Positions 53,240 to 62,378 of a DNA stretch of 64,000 bases are shown here, one piece after another. How positions within the stretch are numbered: the stretch's first letter is position 1; each line of letters opens with the position of its first letter. The notes below the pieces were generated by a model. It was not told the DNA's origin. It saw only the letters and a list, made by a program, of their open reading frames with translations, and did not search any database. The position numbers were made by a program, and so were the translations under genes. The DNA is from Paragemmobacter amnigenus. GTDB taxonomy: Bacteria; Pseudomonadota; Alphaproteobacteria; Rhodobacterales; Rhodobacteraceae. The stretch is from positions 1 through 64,000 of the forward strand of contig NZ_JAAATX020000013.1 of assembly GCF_009908265.2 (NCBI RefSeq), given 5' to 3'.

Positions 53240-55042
53240 ATGACGGCTTATCCTTATGAAGTGCACGACTATGACGTGGTCGTGGTGGGTGCGGGTGGCG
53301 CGGGTCTGCGCGCGACGCTGGGCATGGCGGAGCAGGGGCTGCGCACGGCCTGCGTGACGAAGGTCTTCCCGACGCGGTCGCATACCGTGGCGGCGCAGGG
53401 CGGGATTGCGGCCAGCCTTGGCAACATGGGGCCGGATTCGTGGCAGTGGCACATGTACGACACCGTGAAGGGGTCGGACTGGCTGGGCGATACGGATGCG
53501 ATGGAATATCTGGCGCGCGAGGCCCCCAAGGCGGTGTACGAGCTGGAGCATTACGGGGTGCCGTTTTCCCGCACCGAAGAGGGCAAGATCTACCAGCGCC
53601 CCTTTGGCGGCCATACGACCGAGTTCGGGGAAGGCCCGCCGGTCCAGCGCACCTGTGCCGCCGCCGACCGGACGGGGCACGCGATCCTGCACACGCTGTA
53701 CGGTCAGTCGCTGAAGAACAATGCGGAGTTCTTCATCGAATATTTCGCGCTGGACCTGATCATCACGGACGGGGCCTGCACGGGTGTCGTGGCGTGGAAG
53801 CTGGATGACGGCACGATCCATGTGTTCAACGCCAAGATGGTGGTGCTGGCGACGGGCGGCTATGGGCGGGCCTATTTCAGCGCGACTTCGGCGCATACCT
53901 GCACGGGTGACGGTGGCGGAATGGTGGCGCGGGCCGGTCTGCCGTTGCAGGACATGGAATTCGTGCAGTTCCATCCGACGGGAATTTACGGGTCAGGCTG
54001 TCTGATCACCGAAGGCGCGCGGGGCGAGGGCGGGTATCTGACCAACGCCAATGGCGAGCGGTTCATGGAGCGCTATGCGCCGCACTACAAGGACTTGGCG
54101 CCGCGCGACTATGTCAGCCGCTGCATGACGCTGGAAATCCGCGAGGGGCGCGGCGTGGGCGCGAATGGCGACCATATCCACCTGCACCTGAACCACCTGC
54201 CGAAAGAGACGCTGGAGCTGCGGCTGCCCGGCATTTCGGAATCGGCGCGCATCTTTGCGGGCGTGGACCTGACGAAGGAGCCGATTCCGGTTCTGCCGAC
54301 GGTGCATTACAACATGGGCGGGATTCCCACGAATTACTGGGGCGAGGTGCTGAACCCGACGCCCGAGAACCCCGATGCGGTCTTCCCCGGTCTGATGGCC
54401 GTGGGCGAGGCGGGCTGTGCGTCGGTGCATGGGGCGAACCGTCTGGGGTCGAACAGCCTGATCGACCTTGTGGTCTTTGGTCGCGCGGCAGCGATCCGCG
54501 CGGGACAGATTGTCGACCCGAAGGCCCCTACGCGGCCTGTGAACCGTGCGGAAGTGGACAAGGCCCTGACGCGGTTCGATGCGATGCGGCACGCCAATGG
54601 CGGCACGCCCACGGCGGAGCTGCGGCTGGAGATGCAGAAGACCATGCAGTCGGATGCCGCCGTGTTCCGCGCCGAGGCGACGCTGGCCGAGGGCGAGCGG
54701 AAGATGACCGCGATCGCGGGCAAGATGGGCGATCTGAAGGTCACGGACCGGTCTCTGGTCTGGAACAGCGACCTGATGGAGACGCTGGAACTGGCGAACC
54801 TGATGCCCAATGCGCTGGCCACGATCTATGGTGCCCATGCGCGGACCGAAAGCCGCGGCGCGCACGCGCACGAGGATTACCCGAACCGCGACGATGCCAA
54901 CTGGCGCAAGCATTCGCTGGCATGGGTCGAGGGCAACCGCGTGACGCTGGGCTATCGCGGCGTGCATGTCGATCCGCTGACATCCGAGGCGGAAGGCGGC
55001 ATCAGCCTGAAGAAGATCGCGCCCGCAGAGCGGAAGTTCTGA
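53240..55042 (+). CDS. sdhA: Succinate dehydrogenase flavoprotein subunit
   Basis: 600 residues. FAD motif [16 protein letters not shown] near 13-28; covalent FAD site [10 protein letters not shown] with His48; active-site RxxxAPHYKD and HxPTG motifs FHPTGIYG near 243-250; catalytic Arg near 289 region ([11 protein letters not shown] at 254-264). C-terminal helical part ends [13 protein letters not shown]. Oxidises succinate to fumarate. Two small lipoprotein genes separate it from sdhB. Confidence 0.97.
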   Translation: MTAYPYEVHDYDVVVVGAGGAGLRATLGMAEQGLRTACVTKVFPTRSHTVAAQGGIAASLGNMGPDSWQWHMYDTVKGSDWLGDTDAMEYLAREAPKAVYELEHYGVPFSRTEEGKIYQRPFGGHTTEFGEGPPVQRTCAAADRTGHAILHTLYGQSLKNNAEFFIEYFALDLIITDGACTGVVAWKLDDGTIHVFNAKMVVLATGGYGRAYFSATSAHTCTGDGGGMVARAGLPLQDMEFVQFHPTGIYGSGCLITEGARGEGGYLTNANGERFMERYAPHYKDLAPRDYVSRCMTLEIREGRGVGANGDHIHLHLNHLPKETLELRLPGISESARIFAGVDLTKEPIPVLPTVHYNMGGIPTNYWGEVLNPTPENPDAVFPGLMAVGEAGCASVHGANRLGSNSLIDLVVFGRAAAIRAGQIVDPKAPTRPVNRAEVDKALTRFDAMRHANGGTPTAELRLEMQKTMQSDAAVFRAEATLAEGERKMTAIAGKMGDLKVTDRSLVWNSDLMETLELANLMPNALATIYGAHARTESRGAHAHEDYPNRDDANWRKHSLAWVEGNRVTLGYRGVHVDPLTSEAEGGISLKKIAPAERKF

Positions 55043-55167
55043 TGGAGCGGGCGGCGGGGCATTCGGCGGCAAGCTGCCGTTCCGGCGCGCGGATCGCGCG
55101 GCGGGACTGCGGGCGGCTGACGCCCCGTGGCAAGGTGGCGGCGGTTTCACAGACAGGAGTTGCCGCC

Positions 55168-55491
55168 ATGACGTGCCGTGCCCTTTTCGCCCTGATTGTC
55201 CTGCCCTTTGCCCTTGCCGCCTGTTCGCCCGAGGATGTGGCGGACAAGATCGGCCGCCGCACGGCGGAAACCGTGGTGCGGCCCATCGTGGATGACCGCC
55301 TGACCGGCGCGCAGGCCGATGCGGCGACGCGCTGTGTGGTGCAGAACGCGACGGCGGCCGAGGTGCAGAGCCTTGCGCGGGATGTGGGCGTGATCGCCGG
55401 AACCTCGACCGAAGCGACGGTCTGGGCCATCGTGGCGCGGAGCGAGACGCAATCCTGCCTTGCTGCCGCTGGCGTGGCGCTGGGGGCGTGA
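55168..55491 (+). CDS. Putative lipoprotein in the sdh operon
   Basis: 107 residues; a signal peptide MTCRALFALIVLPFALA is followed by the lipobox LAAC (Cys near 20). The mature part is short, with two more Cys (TRCVVQ, QSCLA) and an Ala-rich helix, no known domain. GGAGT lies before the ATG. It sits 125 bp after sdhA; its stop overlaps the next gene by one base. It is an outer-membrane or periplasmic lipoprotein by prediction; link with succinate dehydrogenase is only positional. Confidence 0.78.
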   Translation: MTCRALFALIVLPFALAACSPEDVADKIGRRTAETVVRPIVDDRLTGAQADAATRCVVQNATAAEVQSLARDVGVIAGTSTEATVWAIVARSETQSCLAAAGVALGA

Positions 55492-55784
55492 TGCGGGGGC
55501 TGTGGTTCCTTGCGCTGCTGGGGCTGGTGGCCTGCGGGCCGATCCCGGTGGAGCGCGCCGAGCAGCAATGCCTTGGCCGGGCGCAACTGGCGGCGAAACC
55601 GCGCGGCATGGTGAGTGCGGGGGTCAATTCGGATGGCGACACGCTGGCCGGTCTGAAGCTGGAAGTGTCGTCCGACTATATCATGGGACGCGATCCGTCG
55701 GCGGTGTTCGACCTTTGCGTTCAACAGAAATCCGGGCAGCCGCCGACGCGGCCGCTCTATTCATTCCCGGAATGGAAGGGATAA
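55491..55784 (+). CDS. Small putative lipoprotein in the sdh operon
   Basis: 97 residues, lipobox LVAC with Cys near residue 15 after a short signal (MRGLWFLALLGLVAC). Mature portion has PIPVERAEQQCLGRAQLA and FDLCVQQKSG with two further Cys. No family recognised. It starts at the ATG that overlaps the preceding stop (TGATG) and ends 3 bp before sdhB, so all are one transcript. Function unknown. Confidence 0.78.
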   Translation: MRGLWFLALLGLVACGPIPVERAEQQCLGRAQLAAKPRGMVSAGVNSDGDTLAGLKLEVSSDYIMGRDPSAVFDLCVQQKSGQPPTRPLYSFPEWKG

Positions 55785-55787
55785 ACG

Positions 55788-56564
55788 ATGGTCCAGTTCA
55801 CGCTGCCGAAAAACAGCAAGGTCCGCACCGGCAAGACATGGCCGAAGCCTACGGGCAAGAATGTGCGGAAGTTCCAGATCTATCGCTGGAACCCCGATGA
55901 TGGCGAGAATCCGCGGGTCGACACCTATTTCGTCGATATGGATACCTGCGGGCCCATGGTTCTGGACGCGCTGATCAAGATCAAGAACGAGATCGACCCG
56001 ACGCTGACTTTCCGGCGGTCCTGCCGCGAGGGGATCTGCGGGTCCTGCGCGATGAACATCGACGGGATCAACACGCTGGCCTGCATCTATGGCTTGGACG
56101 AGGTGAAGGGGGATGTGAAGATCTATCCCCTGCCGCATATGCCGGTGATCAAGGACCTGATCCCCGACCTCACGCATTTCTACGCCCAGCATGCGAGCAT
56201 CATGCCGTGGCTGGAGACCAAGACGAACCGCCCCGCCAAGGAATGGCGGCAGTCGATCGAGGACCGCAAGAAGCTGGACGGTCTTTATGAATGCGTGATG
56301 TGCGCGTCCTGTTCGACCTCGTGCCCGTCCTACTGGTGGAACAGCGACAAGTATCTGGGGCCTGCCGCGCTGCTGCATGCCTATCGCTGGATCATCGACT
56401 CGCGCGACGAGGCGACGCCGGAGCGGCTGGATGCGCTGGAGGATCCCTTCAAGCTCTATCGTTGCCACACGATCATGAATTGCGCCAAGACCTGCCCCAA
56501 GGGGCTGAACCCCGCGAAGGCGATTGCCGAGATCAAGAAGATGATGGTGGAGCGGGTGGTCTGA
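55788..56564 (+). CDS. sdhB: Succinate dehydrogenase iron-sulfur subunit
   Basis: 258 residues. [2Fe-2S] ligands Cys79, Cys84, Cys87 and Cys99 ([17 protein letters not shown]); [4Fe-4S] and [3Fe-4S] ligands in [16 protein letters not shown] (about 172-185) and [17 protein letters not shown] (about 229-243). Carries electrons from SdhA to quinone. A strong terminator follows after 24 bases, so this is the last sdh operon gene. Confidence 0.97.
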   Translation: MVQFTLPKNSKVRTGKTWPKPTGKNVRKFQIYRWNPDDGENPRVDTYFVDMDTCGPMVLDALIKIKNEIDPTLTFRRSCREGICGSCAMNIDGINTLACIYGLDEVKGDVKIYPLPHMPVIKDLIPDLTHFYAQHASIMPWLETKTNRPAKEWRQSIEDRKKLDGLYECVMCASCSTSCPSYWWNSDKYLGPAALLHAYRWIIDSRDEATPERLDALEDPFKLYRCHTIMNCAKTCPKGLNPAKAIAEIKKMMVERVV

Positions 56565-56587
56565 TCCATCGCCCCCGAAGGCGGCAC

Positions 56588-56616
56588 AAGGCCCGGACCG
56601 CGCGTCCGGGCCTTTT
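56588..56616 (+). terminator. Rho-independent terminator of the sdh operon
   Basis: 11-bp perfect stem AAGGCCCGGAC/GTCCGGGCCTT with a 5-base loop, ending TTTTGCTTT, 24 bases after the sdhB stop. Confidence 0.9.
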
Positions 56617-56679
56617 GCTTTGGCGGAACGGAACGGGGGACTTGGGGGTTTGAAGGGCATGTCATCAGGAGGATAAGAC

Positions 56680-57327
56680 ATGTTCAGACCGCTGATCCTG
56701 ACTGCTTTGCTGGCGGCGGGGGCCGCTGCCCATGCCCAGACCACCGATGTGACGGCGTGGACCGATCTGAACCTGCGGGCGGGACCCGGGCCGGGATACC
56801 AGATCCTTGGCGTGATCCCCGCGCAGGCGCCCGTGACGTTGCGCGGCTGTCTGGCCGAGCAGAGCTGGTGTCAGGTGGAGTTCAATGGCCAGCAGGGCTG
56901 GGCCTCGGGGGATTACCTGACGGTGATGCAGAACGAGGCGCCGGTCGCCGTCCATACGCAGCGCGAGGCATTGAGGGTCGAGACGCTGACCTATGAGGGC
57001 GACGAAGGCGGCAATGCGCTGGCCGGCGGGACGCTGGGGGCCATCGCGGGGGCTGCCATCGGCGGGCCGGTGGGTGCCGCCGTGGGCGGGGCCATCGGCG
57101 CAGGCGCGGGGGCTGCGGCCACGCCCGAGACGACCGTGACGCGCTATGTGACCGAGAACCCCGTCGAGCCGGTCTATCTGGAGGGCGAGGTGGTGACGGG
57201 CGCGACCCTGCCCGAGGTGGTGGACCTGCGTCCCGTGCCCGACAGCACCTATTACTACGCCTATGTGAACGGCGTGCCGGTGCTGGTGGAGCGGGAGAAC
57301 CGCCAGATCGTCTATATCGTGCGCTGA
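56680..57327 (+). CDS. SH3-domain exported protein with glycine-zipper segment
   Basis: 215 residues. Signal peptide MFRPLILTALLAAGAAAHAQ; bacterial SH3 domain about 24-80 (AWTDLNLRAGPGPGYQILGV, GWASGDYL); a glycine-zipper helix near 105-145 (GGTLGAIAGAAIGGPVGAAV) that usually embeds in a membrane; C-terminal Pro/Val region with DRVPVPDSTYYYAYVNG-like sequence near 180-200. SH3 domains of this type bind cell-wall or envelope partners; precise role unknown. Two GC-hairpin repeats follow. Confidence 0.83.
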   Translation: MFRPLILTALLAAGAAAHAQTTDVTAWTDLNLRAGPGPGYQILGVIPAQAPVTLRGCLAEQSWCQVEFNGQQGWASGDYLTVMQNEAPVAVHTQREALRVETLTYEGDEGGNALAGGTLGAIAGAAIGGPVGAAVGGAIGAGAGAAATPETTVTRYVTENPVEPVYLEGEVVTGATLPEVVDLRPVPDSTYYYAYVNGVPVLVERENRQIVYIVR

Positions 57328-57344
57328 TCGCGCGCTGCCTGTGG

Positions 57345-57382
57345 CCGGGGGCCGATGTCCCCGGACCCCGGCGGGATATTTG
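57345..57382 (+). repeat. Intergenic repeat copy C: hairpin plus GGATATTTGG
   Basis: Stem CCGGGG/CCCCGG (57345-57364), then ACCCCGGCGGGATATTTGG. Same design as 33255-33298; located after a plus-strand gene. Confidence 0.65.
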
Positions 57383-57450
57383 GACAGGGATGCAGGGGCG
57401 GGGTTTAACTCTGCCCCTGCCTTGCTACTGTGGTGCCCGAGAGGTGCCGC

Positions 57451-58311
57451 ATGAAGCTGACGAATGACCATCCCGCCCCTGCCGATGCCGTGGCCCGGCA
57501 GGGCATCGCCCCCGTGATCTGCTATCCGGTCGAGGGGCTGGCGCGGCCCGACCTGCGCCCGTTCCGCGTGGCGCGGGCAGGGTGGCGCAAGGTGGACGAG
57601 GTGCTGGTGCCTGCGCGCGAGGCGCGGTGCTTTGCCGTGGCGGCGGGGCAGTTCTTCCGCATCACATCCGTCGAGGGGCCGCAGGTGGGCGATCTGAACC
57701 TGTGGGCGCAGGCGGATCTGCGCGAGCGGTTCTATTCGGGCAAGACGCGGGCGCTGCATGGCACGCATCTGTCGAGCGGGGACAGGATGTGGTCGTCCTT
57801 TCCCTATCTGCGGTCCATGGCGATCATCACGGATGACACGCTGGACTGGTATGGGTTCGACGCCTTTGGCGGGGCGGTGCATGACGTGATCGGCACACGC
57901 TGCGATCCCTATACGCATAACCTGCTGTCGGCTGGTGGGCAGTATCACCATTGCTGCCATTCCAACCTGACGCGCGCGCTGGCCGATTGGACCGGGCTGG
58001 CCCTGCACGAGGCGGAGGGGCATGTGCATGACGTGCTCAATGTCTTCATGTGCACGGGGTTCACGCGGGATACGGGGCAGTATTTCATGAAGGCCAGCCC
58101 CGTGCGGCCGGGGGACCATCTGGAATTCTTTGCCGAGATCGATTTGCTGGGCGGGTTGTCGGCCTGTCCGGGCGGGGATTGTTCGGCGGAACATTCCTCG
58201 GACGTGTCGGCCTGCCATCCGCTGCTGGTGGAGGTGTTCCAGCCCGCCGCGCCGCCCGAAGGCTGGGTCGCGCCTGCGGTCAACGGCTATGACCGCAGTC
58301 ACGGGCGATAG
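57451..58311 (+). CDS. DUF1989 (urea carboxylase-associated) family protein
   Basis: 286 residues. Begins MKLTNDHPAPADAVARQGIAPV; conserved segments VDEVLVPAREARCFAVAAGQFFRI near 45-70, GDRMWSSFPYL near 110-120, GTRCDPYTHNLL near 148-159, and metal-site-like YHHCCHSNL near 169-177 and a DCSAEHSSDVSACHPL segment near 248-263 with several Cys/His. The family occurs beside urea carboxylase but no such gene is near. Start at 57451 follows GAGAGGTGCCGC. Function not assigned. Confidence 0.85.
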   Translation: MKLTNDHPAPADAVARQGIAPVICYPVEGLARPDLRPFRVARAGWRKVDEVLVPAREARCFAVAAGQFFRITSVEGPQVGDLNLWAQADLRERFYSGKTRALHGTHLSSGDRMWSSFPYLRSMAIITDDTLDWYGFDAFGGAVHDVIGTRCDPYTHNLLSAGGQYHHCCHSNLTRALADWTGLALHEAEGHVHDVLNVFMCTGFTRDTGQYFMKASPVRPGDHLEFFAEIDLLGGLSACPGGDCSAEHSSDVSACHPLLVEVFQPAAPPEGWVAPAVNGYDRSHGR

Positions 58312-58336
58312 GGTCGCGCGCGCGGTGGCGAGGGGC

Positions 58337-58360
58337 GTGGCGGGGTGAACCCCGCCCTAC
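58337..58360. repeat. GTGGCGGGG..CCCGCCCTAC imperfect palindrome
   Basis: Imperfect inverted repeat in the 45-bp gap between the DUF1989 gene and deoD (convergent). A relative of the perfect 28-bp palindrome at 35272-35299 (GTAGG..CCTAC ends). Confidence 0.5.
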
Positions 58361-59064
58361 GGGGCGAAGGCCGCTTCCAGCGCGATCTGGACCATGTCGC
58401 CGAAGCTGCGCTCGCGCTGGTCGGCGGGCAGCGCCTCATGCGTGAGGATGTGGTCCGAGATCGTCAGCACCGCCAGCGCGCGGCGGCCGTAGCGGGCGGC
58501 GAGGGTGTAGAGTTCGGCCGCCTCCATCTCGACACACAGGCAGTTGTGGCGCTGGAGCGTGTCGGACAGGTCCTGCCGTTCGTCGTAGAAGGTGTCGGAG
58601 GAGTAGATGCCGCCGACATGGGTGGGGATGGCGCGCGCGGTGGCGGCGCGGTGGGCGGCGGAGAGCAGGCCGAAATCGGCGACGGGGGCGAAGTTGAGTT
58701 CGCGGAAGATGGAGCGCGAGGGGGAGCCGAGCGTGGTGGTGGCCTGTGCCAGCACGATGTCGCGGACGCGGACGTGGTGTTGCAGGGCACCGGCGGAGCC
58801 TATGCGGATGAGGGTCTGCGCGCCGTAGTCGCGGATCAGTTCGTTGGCATAGATCGACAGCGACGGCATCCCCATGCCGGAGCCGTGGATGGTGACGCGG
58901 TGGCCCTGCCATGTGCCGGTATAGCCCAGCATCCCGCGCACTTCGTTCACGAGGACGGGGTTTTCGAGGAAGGTCTGCGCGGCCCAGCGGGCGCGGTAGG
59001 GGTCGCCGGGAAGGAGGACGGTTTCGGCGATGTCGCCGGGTTTCGCGCCGATATGGACGGTCAT
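58357..59064 (-). CDS. deoD: Purine nucleoside phosphorylase, DeoD type
   Basis: 235 residues, the usual hexameric PNP length. [27 protein letters not shown] start; phosphate-binding [16 protein letters not shown] near 64-79 and RIGSAGAL near 87-94; base-binding FYDER and [12 protein letters not shown] near 156-180 with the catalytic Asp region [10 protein letters not shown] near 200-209. Cleaves purine (deoxy)ribonucleosides with phosphate. Start at 59064 chosen by AGAGG and the family N-terminus. Confidence 0.95.
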   Translation of the reverse strand: MTVHIGAKPGDIAETVLLPGDPYRARWAAQTFLENPVLVNEVRGMLGYTGTWQGHRVTIHGSGMGMPSLSIYANELIRDYGAQTLIRIGSAGALQHHVRVRDIVLAQATTTLGSPSRSIFRELNFAPVADFGLLSAAHRAATARAIPTHVGGIYSSDTFYDERQDLSDTLQRHNCLCVEMEAAELYTLAARYGRRALAVLTISDHILTHEALPADQRERSFGDMVQIALEAAFAP

Positions 59065-59106
59065 GTGGGCCTCTGCGGTCTGTTCGGGACGCGAAGCTAT
59101 GCGATG

Positions 59107-59149
59107 GGCGGGACGGGGGGAAGTCCCCCGCATGCGGGGGGCGGTGTCA
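59107..59149. repeat. 40-bp repeat, copy 1 (toxin 3' end)
   Basis: GGCGGGA-CGGGGGGAAGTC-CCCCGCATGCGGGGGGCGG and TCA. The TCA is the minus-strand stop of the toxin gene. A near-identical copy is at 59776-59822, so the pair brackets the toxin-antitoxin genes. Confidence 0.65.
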
Positions 59150-59428
59150 ATAGCTGCCGCCCTGTCGGCCGTCCCAGAGGCGGAGGATTTCGATCCGGTG
59201 GTCGGTGACGCGGTAGATCAGGGTGAAGGGGGTGCGGGGAATGGCGAGTTCGCGGACGGGTTGGCCCGTGTCGCAGGGATGGCCCGAATAGGGGTTGGCC
59301 GCCAGTAGGGCCTGCATCGACTGAAGCTGTGCGCGGGCCTTGGCGCTGCCGTCGGGAAAGACGGAGCGGTAATAGAAGCGGAACCATTGGATGTCGGGAA
59401 CGGCGGTGTCGAGGAAGACGATCTTCAT
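59147..59428 (-). CDS. RelE/ParE-type toxin
   Basis: 93 residues with the compact beta-alpha-beta RelE/ParE fold: [22 protein letters not shown] start, [21 protein letters not shown] near 32-52, [30 protein letters not shown] near 59-88, where the Arg/Leu-rich final strand is typical. It could block DNA gyrase or translation; which one cannot be told. ATG overlaps the antitoxin stop by 4 bp. The longer frame upstream lies inside the antitoxin gene. TA function is inference from arrangement. Confidence 0.85.
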   Translation of the reverse strand: MKIVFLDTAVPDIQWFRFYYRSVFPDGSAKARAQLQSMQALLAANPYSGHPCDTGQPVRELAIPRTPFTLIYRVTDHRIEILRLWDGRQGGSY

Positions 59429-59709
59429 CTGTCGTCGGGCAGAATGTCCGGCTGCGGTGCGGGGCGTTCTTCTTCGCTGTCCCACGACTCGAGCCAGGCG
59501 TTCATGGCGCCGGACGAGATGAAGCGGCCTTGCTCTGCCCTTTGCAGCGCGGCGTTCAGGGCATCGCGCTTGGACGCCTTGGCCTCGAGCATGGAGCGGA
59601 TGGCGCGGACGGCCAATTGGGCGGCGGTGCGGTCCTCGATCTCTGCCTCGCGCTCAAGCGCCTTGCGCAGGTCGTCGTCGAGACGGATGGAATAGGGTGC
59701 AGCGGCCAT
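59425..59709 (-). CDS. Ribbon-helix-helix-like antitoxin
   Basis: 94 residues: MAAAPYSIRLDDDLRKALER at the start looks like a ribbon-helix-helix/CopG DNA-binding segment (beta strand then helix), followed by AAQLAVRAIRSMLEAKASKRDALNAAL and an acidic tail [18 protein letters not shown] that would bind the toxin. First gene of the pair. Antitoxin proteins of this kind autorepress their promoter. No inverted operator is obvious upstream. Confidence 0.82.
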   Translation of the reverse strand: MAAAPYSIRLDDDLRKALEREAEIEDRTAAQLAVRAIRSMLEAKASKRDALNAALQRAEQGRFISSGAMNAWLESWDSEEERPAPQPDILPDDR

Positions 59710-59775
59710 GATGCGGTCCTTTTGTCCCCGAATGTATGACAGCGTAATACGGAGCGCTGCATCGGGCAAGGAGGA

Positions 59776-59822
59776 GCGCGCGGGGCGGGGGGAAGTCACC
59801 CGCCTGCGGGGGGCGGGGGTCA
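59776..59822. repeat. 40-bp repeat, copy 2 (DUF6455 gene 3' end)
   Basis: GCGCGGGG-CGGGGGGAAGTC-ACCCGCCTGCGGGGGGCGGGGG and TCA (the stop of the DUF6455 gene on the minus strand). About 85% identical to 59107-59149. Confidence 0.65.
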
Positions 59823-60179
59823 GGCCGCGACGTGGCCGCGTTCGGCGTAGACGGGCGCGTTGGGGCAGAAGGTGGCGTCGCGGGGGCGTGCAAGGTCGCC
59901 GCTGTGCAGCAGGAGCGAGCAGGCGGCGCGGTCGGCGCAGTGGCTGCAGGTGCCGAGGAGTTCGAGGTAATCGGCGTAATTGGCCTTCAGATCGGATTCG
60001 GGGATGCCGAAGATGGCGGCCATGCGGGCGACGCGGTCGGGGACGTCGGGGCGCATGGTGGCGAAGGCTTCGAGCTGCGCGCGGGTCATGCCGAGATCGT
60101 CGAGGTCGCGGTCGGTCAGGGTCTCGATGGCCTTGAGCTGGTGCCAGCGGTCGAGGAAGGCGCGGAGGCGGGTGAGCAT
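59820..60179 (-). CDS. DUF6455 family protein
   Basis: 119-residue soluble protein. The N-terminal LTDRDLDDLGMTRAQLEAFA near 21-40 resembles DUF1127/DUF6455. The C-terminus carries four Cys: CSHCADRAAC near 77-86 and TFCPNAPVY near 103-111, suggesting a small metal or Fe-S site. Found mainly in Rhodobacterales; function unknown. Stop lies at the 40-bp repeat copy. Confidence 0.83.
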   Translation of the reverse strand: MLTRLRAFLDRWHQLKAIETLTDRDLDDLGMTRAQLEAFATMRPDVPDRVARMAAIFGIPESDLKANYADYLELLGTCSHCADRAACSLLLHSGDLARPRDATFCPNAPVYAERGHVAA

Positions 60180-60251
60180 GGGTCTGGTCCTGCAAGGGGC
60201 TGTGCAGCGACCATGCGCGCGGGGGCCGTGGGGTGGCCTTGATCTGGCGCA

Positions 60252-60281
60252 AACGGCCTGACGAGGGGTCGTCAGGCCGTT
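60252..60281 (-). terminator. Terminator of ecm
   Basis: 13-bp perfect stem AACGGCCTGACGA/TCGTCAGGCCGTT, loop GGGG, just after the ecm stop; reading on the minus strand it ends in TTTGCG. Confidence 0.8.
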
Positions 60282-60294
60282 GCGCGGCGGTGGA

Positions 60295-62262
60295 TCATTC
60301 GGCGGCGACGGCGTGGCGGTCCACGAGGCCCACGATATCCATCATGATGCGGTTCAGTTCAAAATCCTTGGGCGTGTAGACGGCGGCGACGCCCATGGCG
60401 CGCAGGCGGGTGGCGTCATCCTCGGGGATGATGCCGCCGACGACGACGGGGATGTCCGATAGGCCTGCGGCGCGCATCCGGTCCATGGTTTCGGAGATGA
60501 GGGGGATGTGGCTGCCGGAGAGGATGGAGAGCCCCACGACATGCGCCTTCTGTTCGGCGGCGGCGGCGACGATTTCGGCGGGCGTCAGGCGGATGCCTTC
60601 GTAATGGATGTCCATGCCGCAGTCGCGGGCGCGGGCGGCGATCTGTTCGGCCCCGTTGGAATGGCCGTCGAGGCCGGGCTTGCCGACGAGGAATTTCAGC
60701 GGCTTGCCGAGTTTCGTGCTGACCGATGCCACGGCGTCGCGGATGGGGTCCAGCCCTTCGGTGCGGTTGGAGGGGTTGCGCGAGACGCCGGTGGGGGCGC
60801 GGTATTCGCCGAAAGCGCTGCGCACCACGGCGCCCCATTCGCCGGTGGTGGCCCCCGCCTTGGCGGCGGCGATGGAGGCGGGCATGACGTTGGTGCCCGT
60901 GGCGCAGGCCTGGCGGAGCGATTCCAGCGCGGCCTTGACCTTTGCCTCGTCCCGCGTGGCGCGCCACTGGTTCAGGCGTTCGATCTGGTCGCGCTCGGCA
61001 TCGGCATCGGCGACCATGATCGCGCCGTCCCCTGCGGTGAGGGGCGAGGGCGCGGCCTCGGTCCAGCGGTTGACGCCGACGACGGTGGTTTCCTTGGTTT
61101 CGATCCGTGCCAGACGTTCGGAGTTCGATTCGACCAGACGGCCCTTCATGTATTCGATGGCGGCCACGGCCCCGCCCATTGCGTCGATGGTGGCGAGTTC
61201 CTGACGCGCGCCTTCCTTGAGTTCGGCAACCTTGCGGTCCACGGCGGGGTTGCCGTCGAAGAGGTCGTCATATTCCAGAAGGTCGGTTTCATAGGCGAGG
61301 ATCTGTTGCATCCGGAGCGACCATTGCTGGTCCCACGGGCGGGGCAGACCCAGCGCCTCATTCCACGCGGGCAGCTGGACGGCGCGGGCGCGAGCCTTTT
61401 TGGAAAGGGTGACGGCCAGCATCTCGATCAGGATGCGGTAGACGTTGTTTTCGGGCTGCTGTTCGGTCAGGCCCAGCGAGTTGACCTGCACGCCATAGCG
61501 GAAGCGGCGGTATTTCGGGTCGGTCACGCCGTAGCGGGTTTCGCAGATTTCGTCCCAGAGGTCGACGAAGGCGCGCATCTTGCACATTTCGGTGACGAAG
61601 CGGATGCCTGCGTTCACGAAGAAGGAGATGCGGCCCACCATGTTGGGGAAGTCTTCGGCCGACACCTTACCCTTGAGGTCGTCCAGCACGGCGCAGGCGG
61701 TGGCCAGCGCGAAGGCCAGTTCCTGTTCCGGCGTCGCCCCTGCCTCTTGCAGGTGGTAGGAACAGACGTTCATCGGGTTCCATTTCGGCAGGTGCTTCTG
61801 CGTATAGGCCGCGACGTCGGTGATCATGCGGAGGGACGGTTTCGGCGGGCAGATATAGGTCCCGCGCGAGAGGTATTCCTTGATGATGTCGTTCTGGACG
61901 GTGCCTTGCAGGGCGGCGATGTCGGCGCCCTGTTCCTCGGCCACGGCGATGTAGAGTGCCAGCAGCCACGGGGCGGTGGCGTTGATCGTCATCGAGGTGT
62001 TCATCTGTTCCAGAGGAATCTGGTCGAACAGGGTGCGCATGTCGCCAAGATGGGCGACCGGCACGCCGACCTTGCCCACCTCGCCGCGCGAAAGTTCGTG
62101 GTCGCTGTCATAGCCCGTCTGGGTGGGCAGGTCGAAGGCGACCGACAGGCCCGTCTGCCCCTTGGACAAGTTGGTGCGGTAGAGCGCGTTCGAGGCCCGC
62201 GCGGTGGAATGGCCCGCATAGGTGCGGAAGAGCCAGGGGGACTCTTTCTGCTTCTGGGACAT
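60295..62262 (-). CDS. ecm: Ethylmalonyl-CoA mutase (MeaA-like)
   Basis: 655-residue coenzyme-B12 mutase. Start PWLFRTYAGHSTARASNALYR (N-terminal segment near 9-28), GQTGLSVAFDLPTQTGYDSDH near 36-56, GDMRTLFDQIPLEQMNTSMTINA near 73-95, C-terminal B12-binding domain about 520-655 with KFLVGKPGLDGHSNGAEQ (DxHxxG: DGHSNG near 531-536) and VVVGGIIPEDD. This short single-chain form resembles MeaA/Ecm (ethylmalonyl-CoA to methylsuccinyl-CoA), not the longer ScpA/McmA methylmalonyl-CoA mutases (about 710). Promoter-like TTGACA and TATTCA lie 69 and 45 bp before the ATG. Confidence 0.9.
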   Translation of the reverse strand: MSQKQKESPWLFRTYAGHSTARASNALYRTNLSKGQTGLSVAFDLPTQTGYDSDHELSRGEVGKVGVPVAHLGDMRTLFDQIPLEQMNTSMTINATAPWLLALYIAVAEEQGADIAALQGTVQNDIIKEYLSRGTYICPPKPSLRMITDVAAYTQKHLPKWNPMNVCSYHLQEAGATPEQELAFALATACAVLDDLKGKVSAEDFPNMVGRISFFVNAGIRFVTEMCKMRAFVDLWDEICETRYGVTDPKYRRFRYGVQVNSLGLTEQQPENNVYRILIEMLAVTLSKKARARAVQLPAWNEALGLPRPWDQQWSLRMQQILAYETDLLEYDDLFDGNPAVDRKVAELKEGARQELATIDAMGGAVAAIEYMKGRLVESNSERLARIETKETTVVGVNRWTEAAPSPLTAGDGAIMVADADAERDQIERLNQWRATRDEAKVKAALESLRQACATGTNVMPASIAAAKAGATTGEWGAVVRSAFGEYRAPTGVSRNPSNRTEGLDPIRDAVASVSTKLGKPLKFLVGKPGLDGHSNGAEQIAARARDCGMDIHYEGIRLTPAEIVAAAAEQKAHVVGLSILSGSHIPLISETMDRMRAAGLSDIPVVVGGIIPEDDATRLRAMGVAAVYTPKDFELNRIMMDIVGLVDRHAVAAE

Positions 62263-62306
62263 GGGGGCCTCCTGACTCGGTTCGGCAATTTTATTTCGTG
62301 ATAACC

Positions 62307-62336
62307 TGAATAGAGGACAGAATCATTCAATGTCAA
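62307..62336 (-). promoter_or_regulatory. Candidate promoter of ecm (TTGACA - 18 bp - TATTCA)
   Basis: Perfect -35 (complement at 62331-62336) and a fair -10 (62307-62312), 45 bp before the ecm start. A 17-bp spacing to CTATTC is an alternative. Confidence 0.55.
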
Positions 62337-62378
62337 TTCGCCGCGTTGCGGCATTCCGCGCTGCGGCGCGGGGGGAGG

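Noticed and set aside
60295-62262. Methylmalonyl-CoA mutase (McmA/ScpA)
   Set aside because: The single 655-residue chain and its N-terminal sequence fit MeaA/Ecm; McmA is about 710-730 residues.
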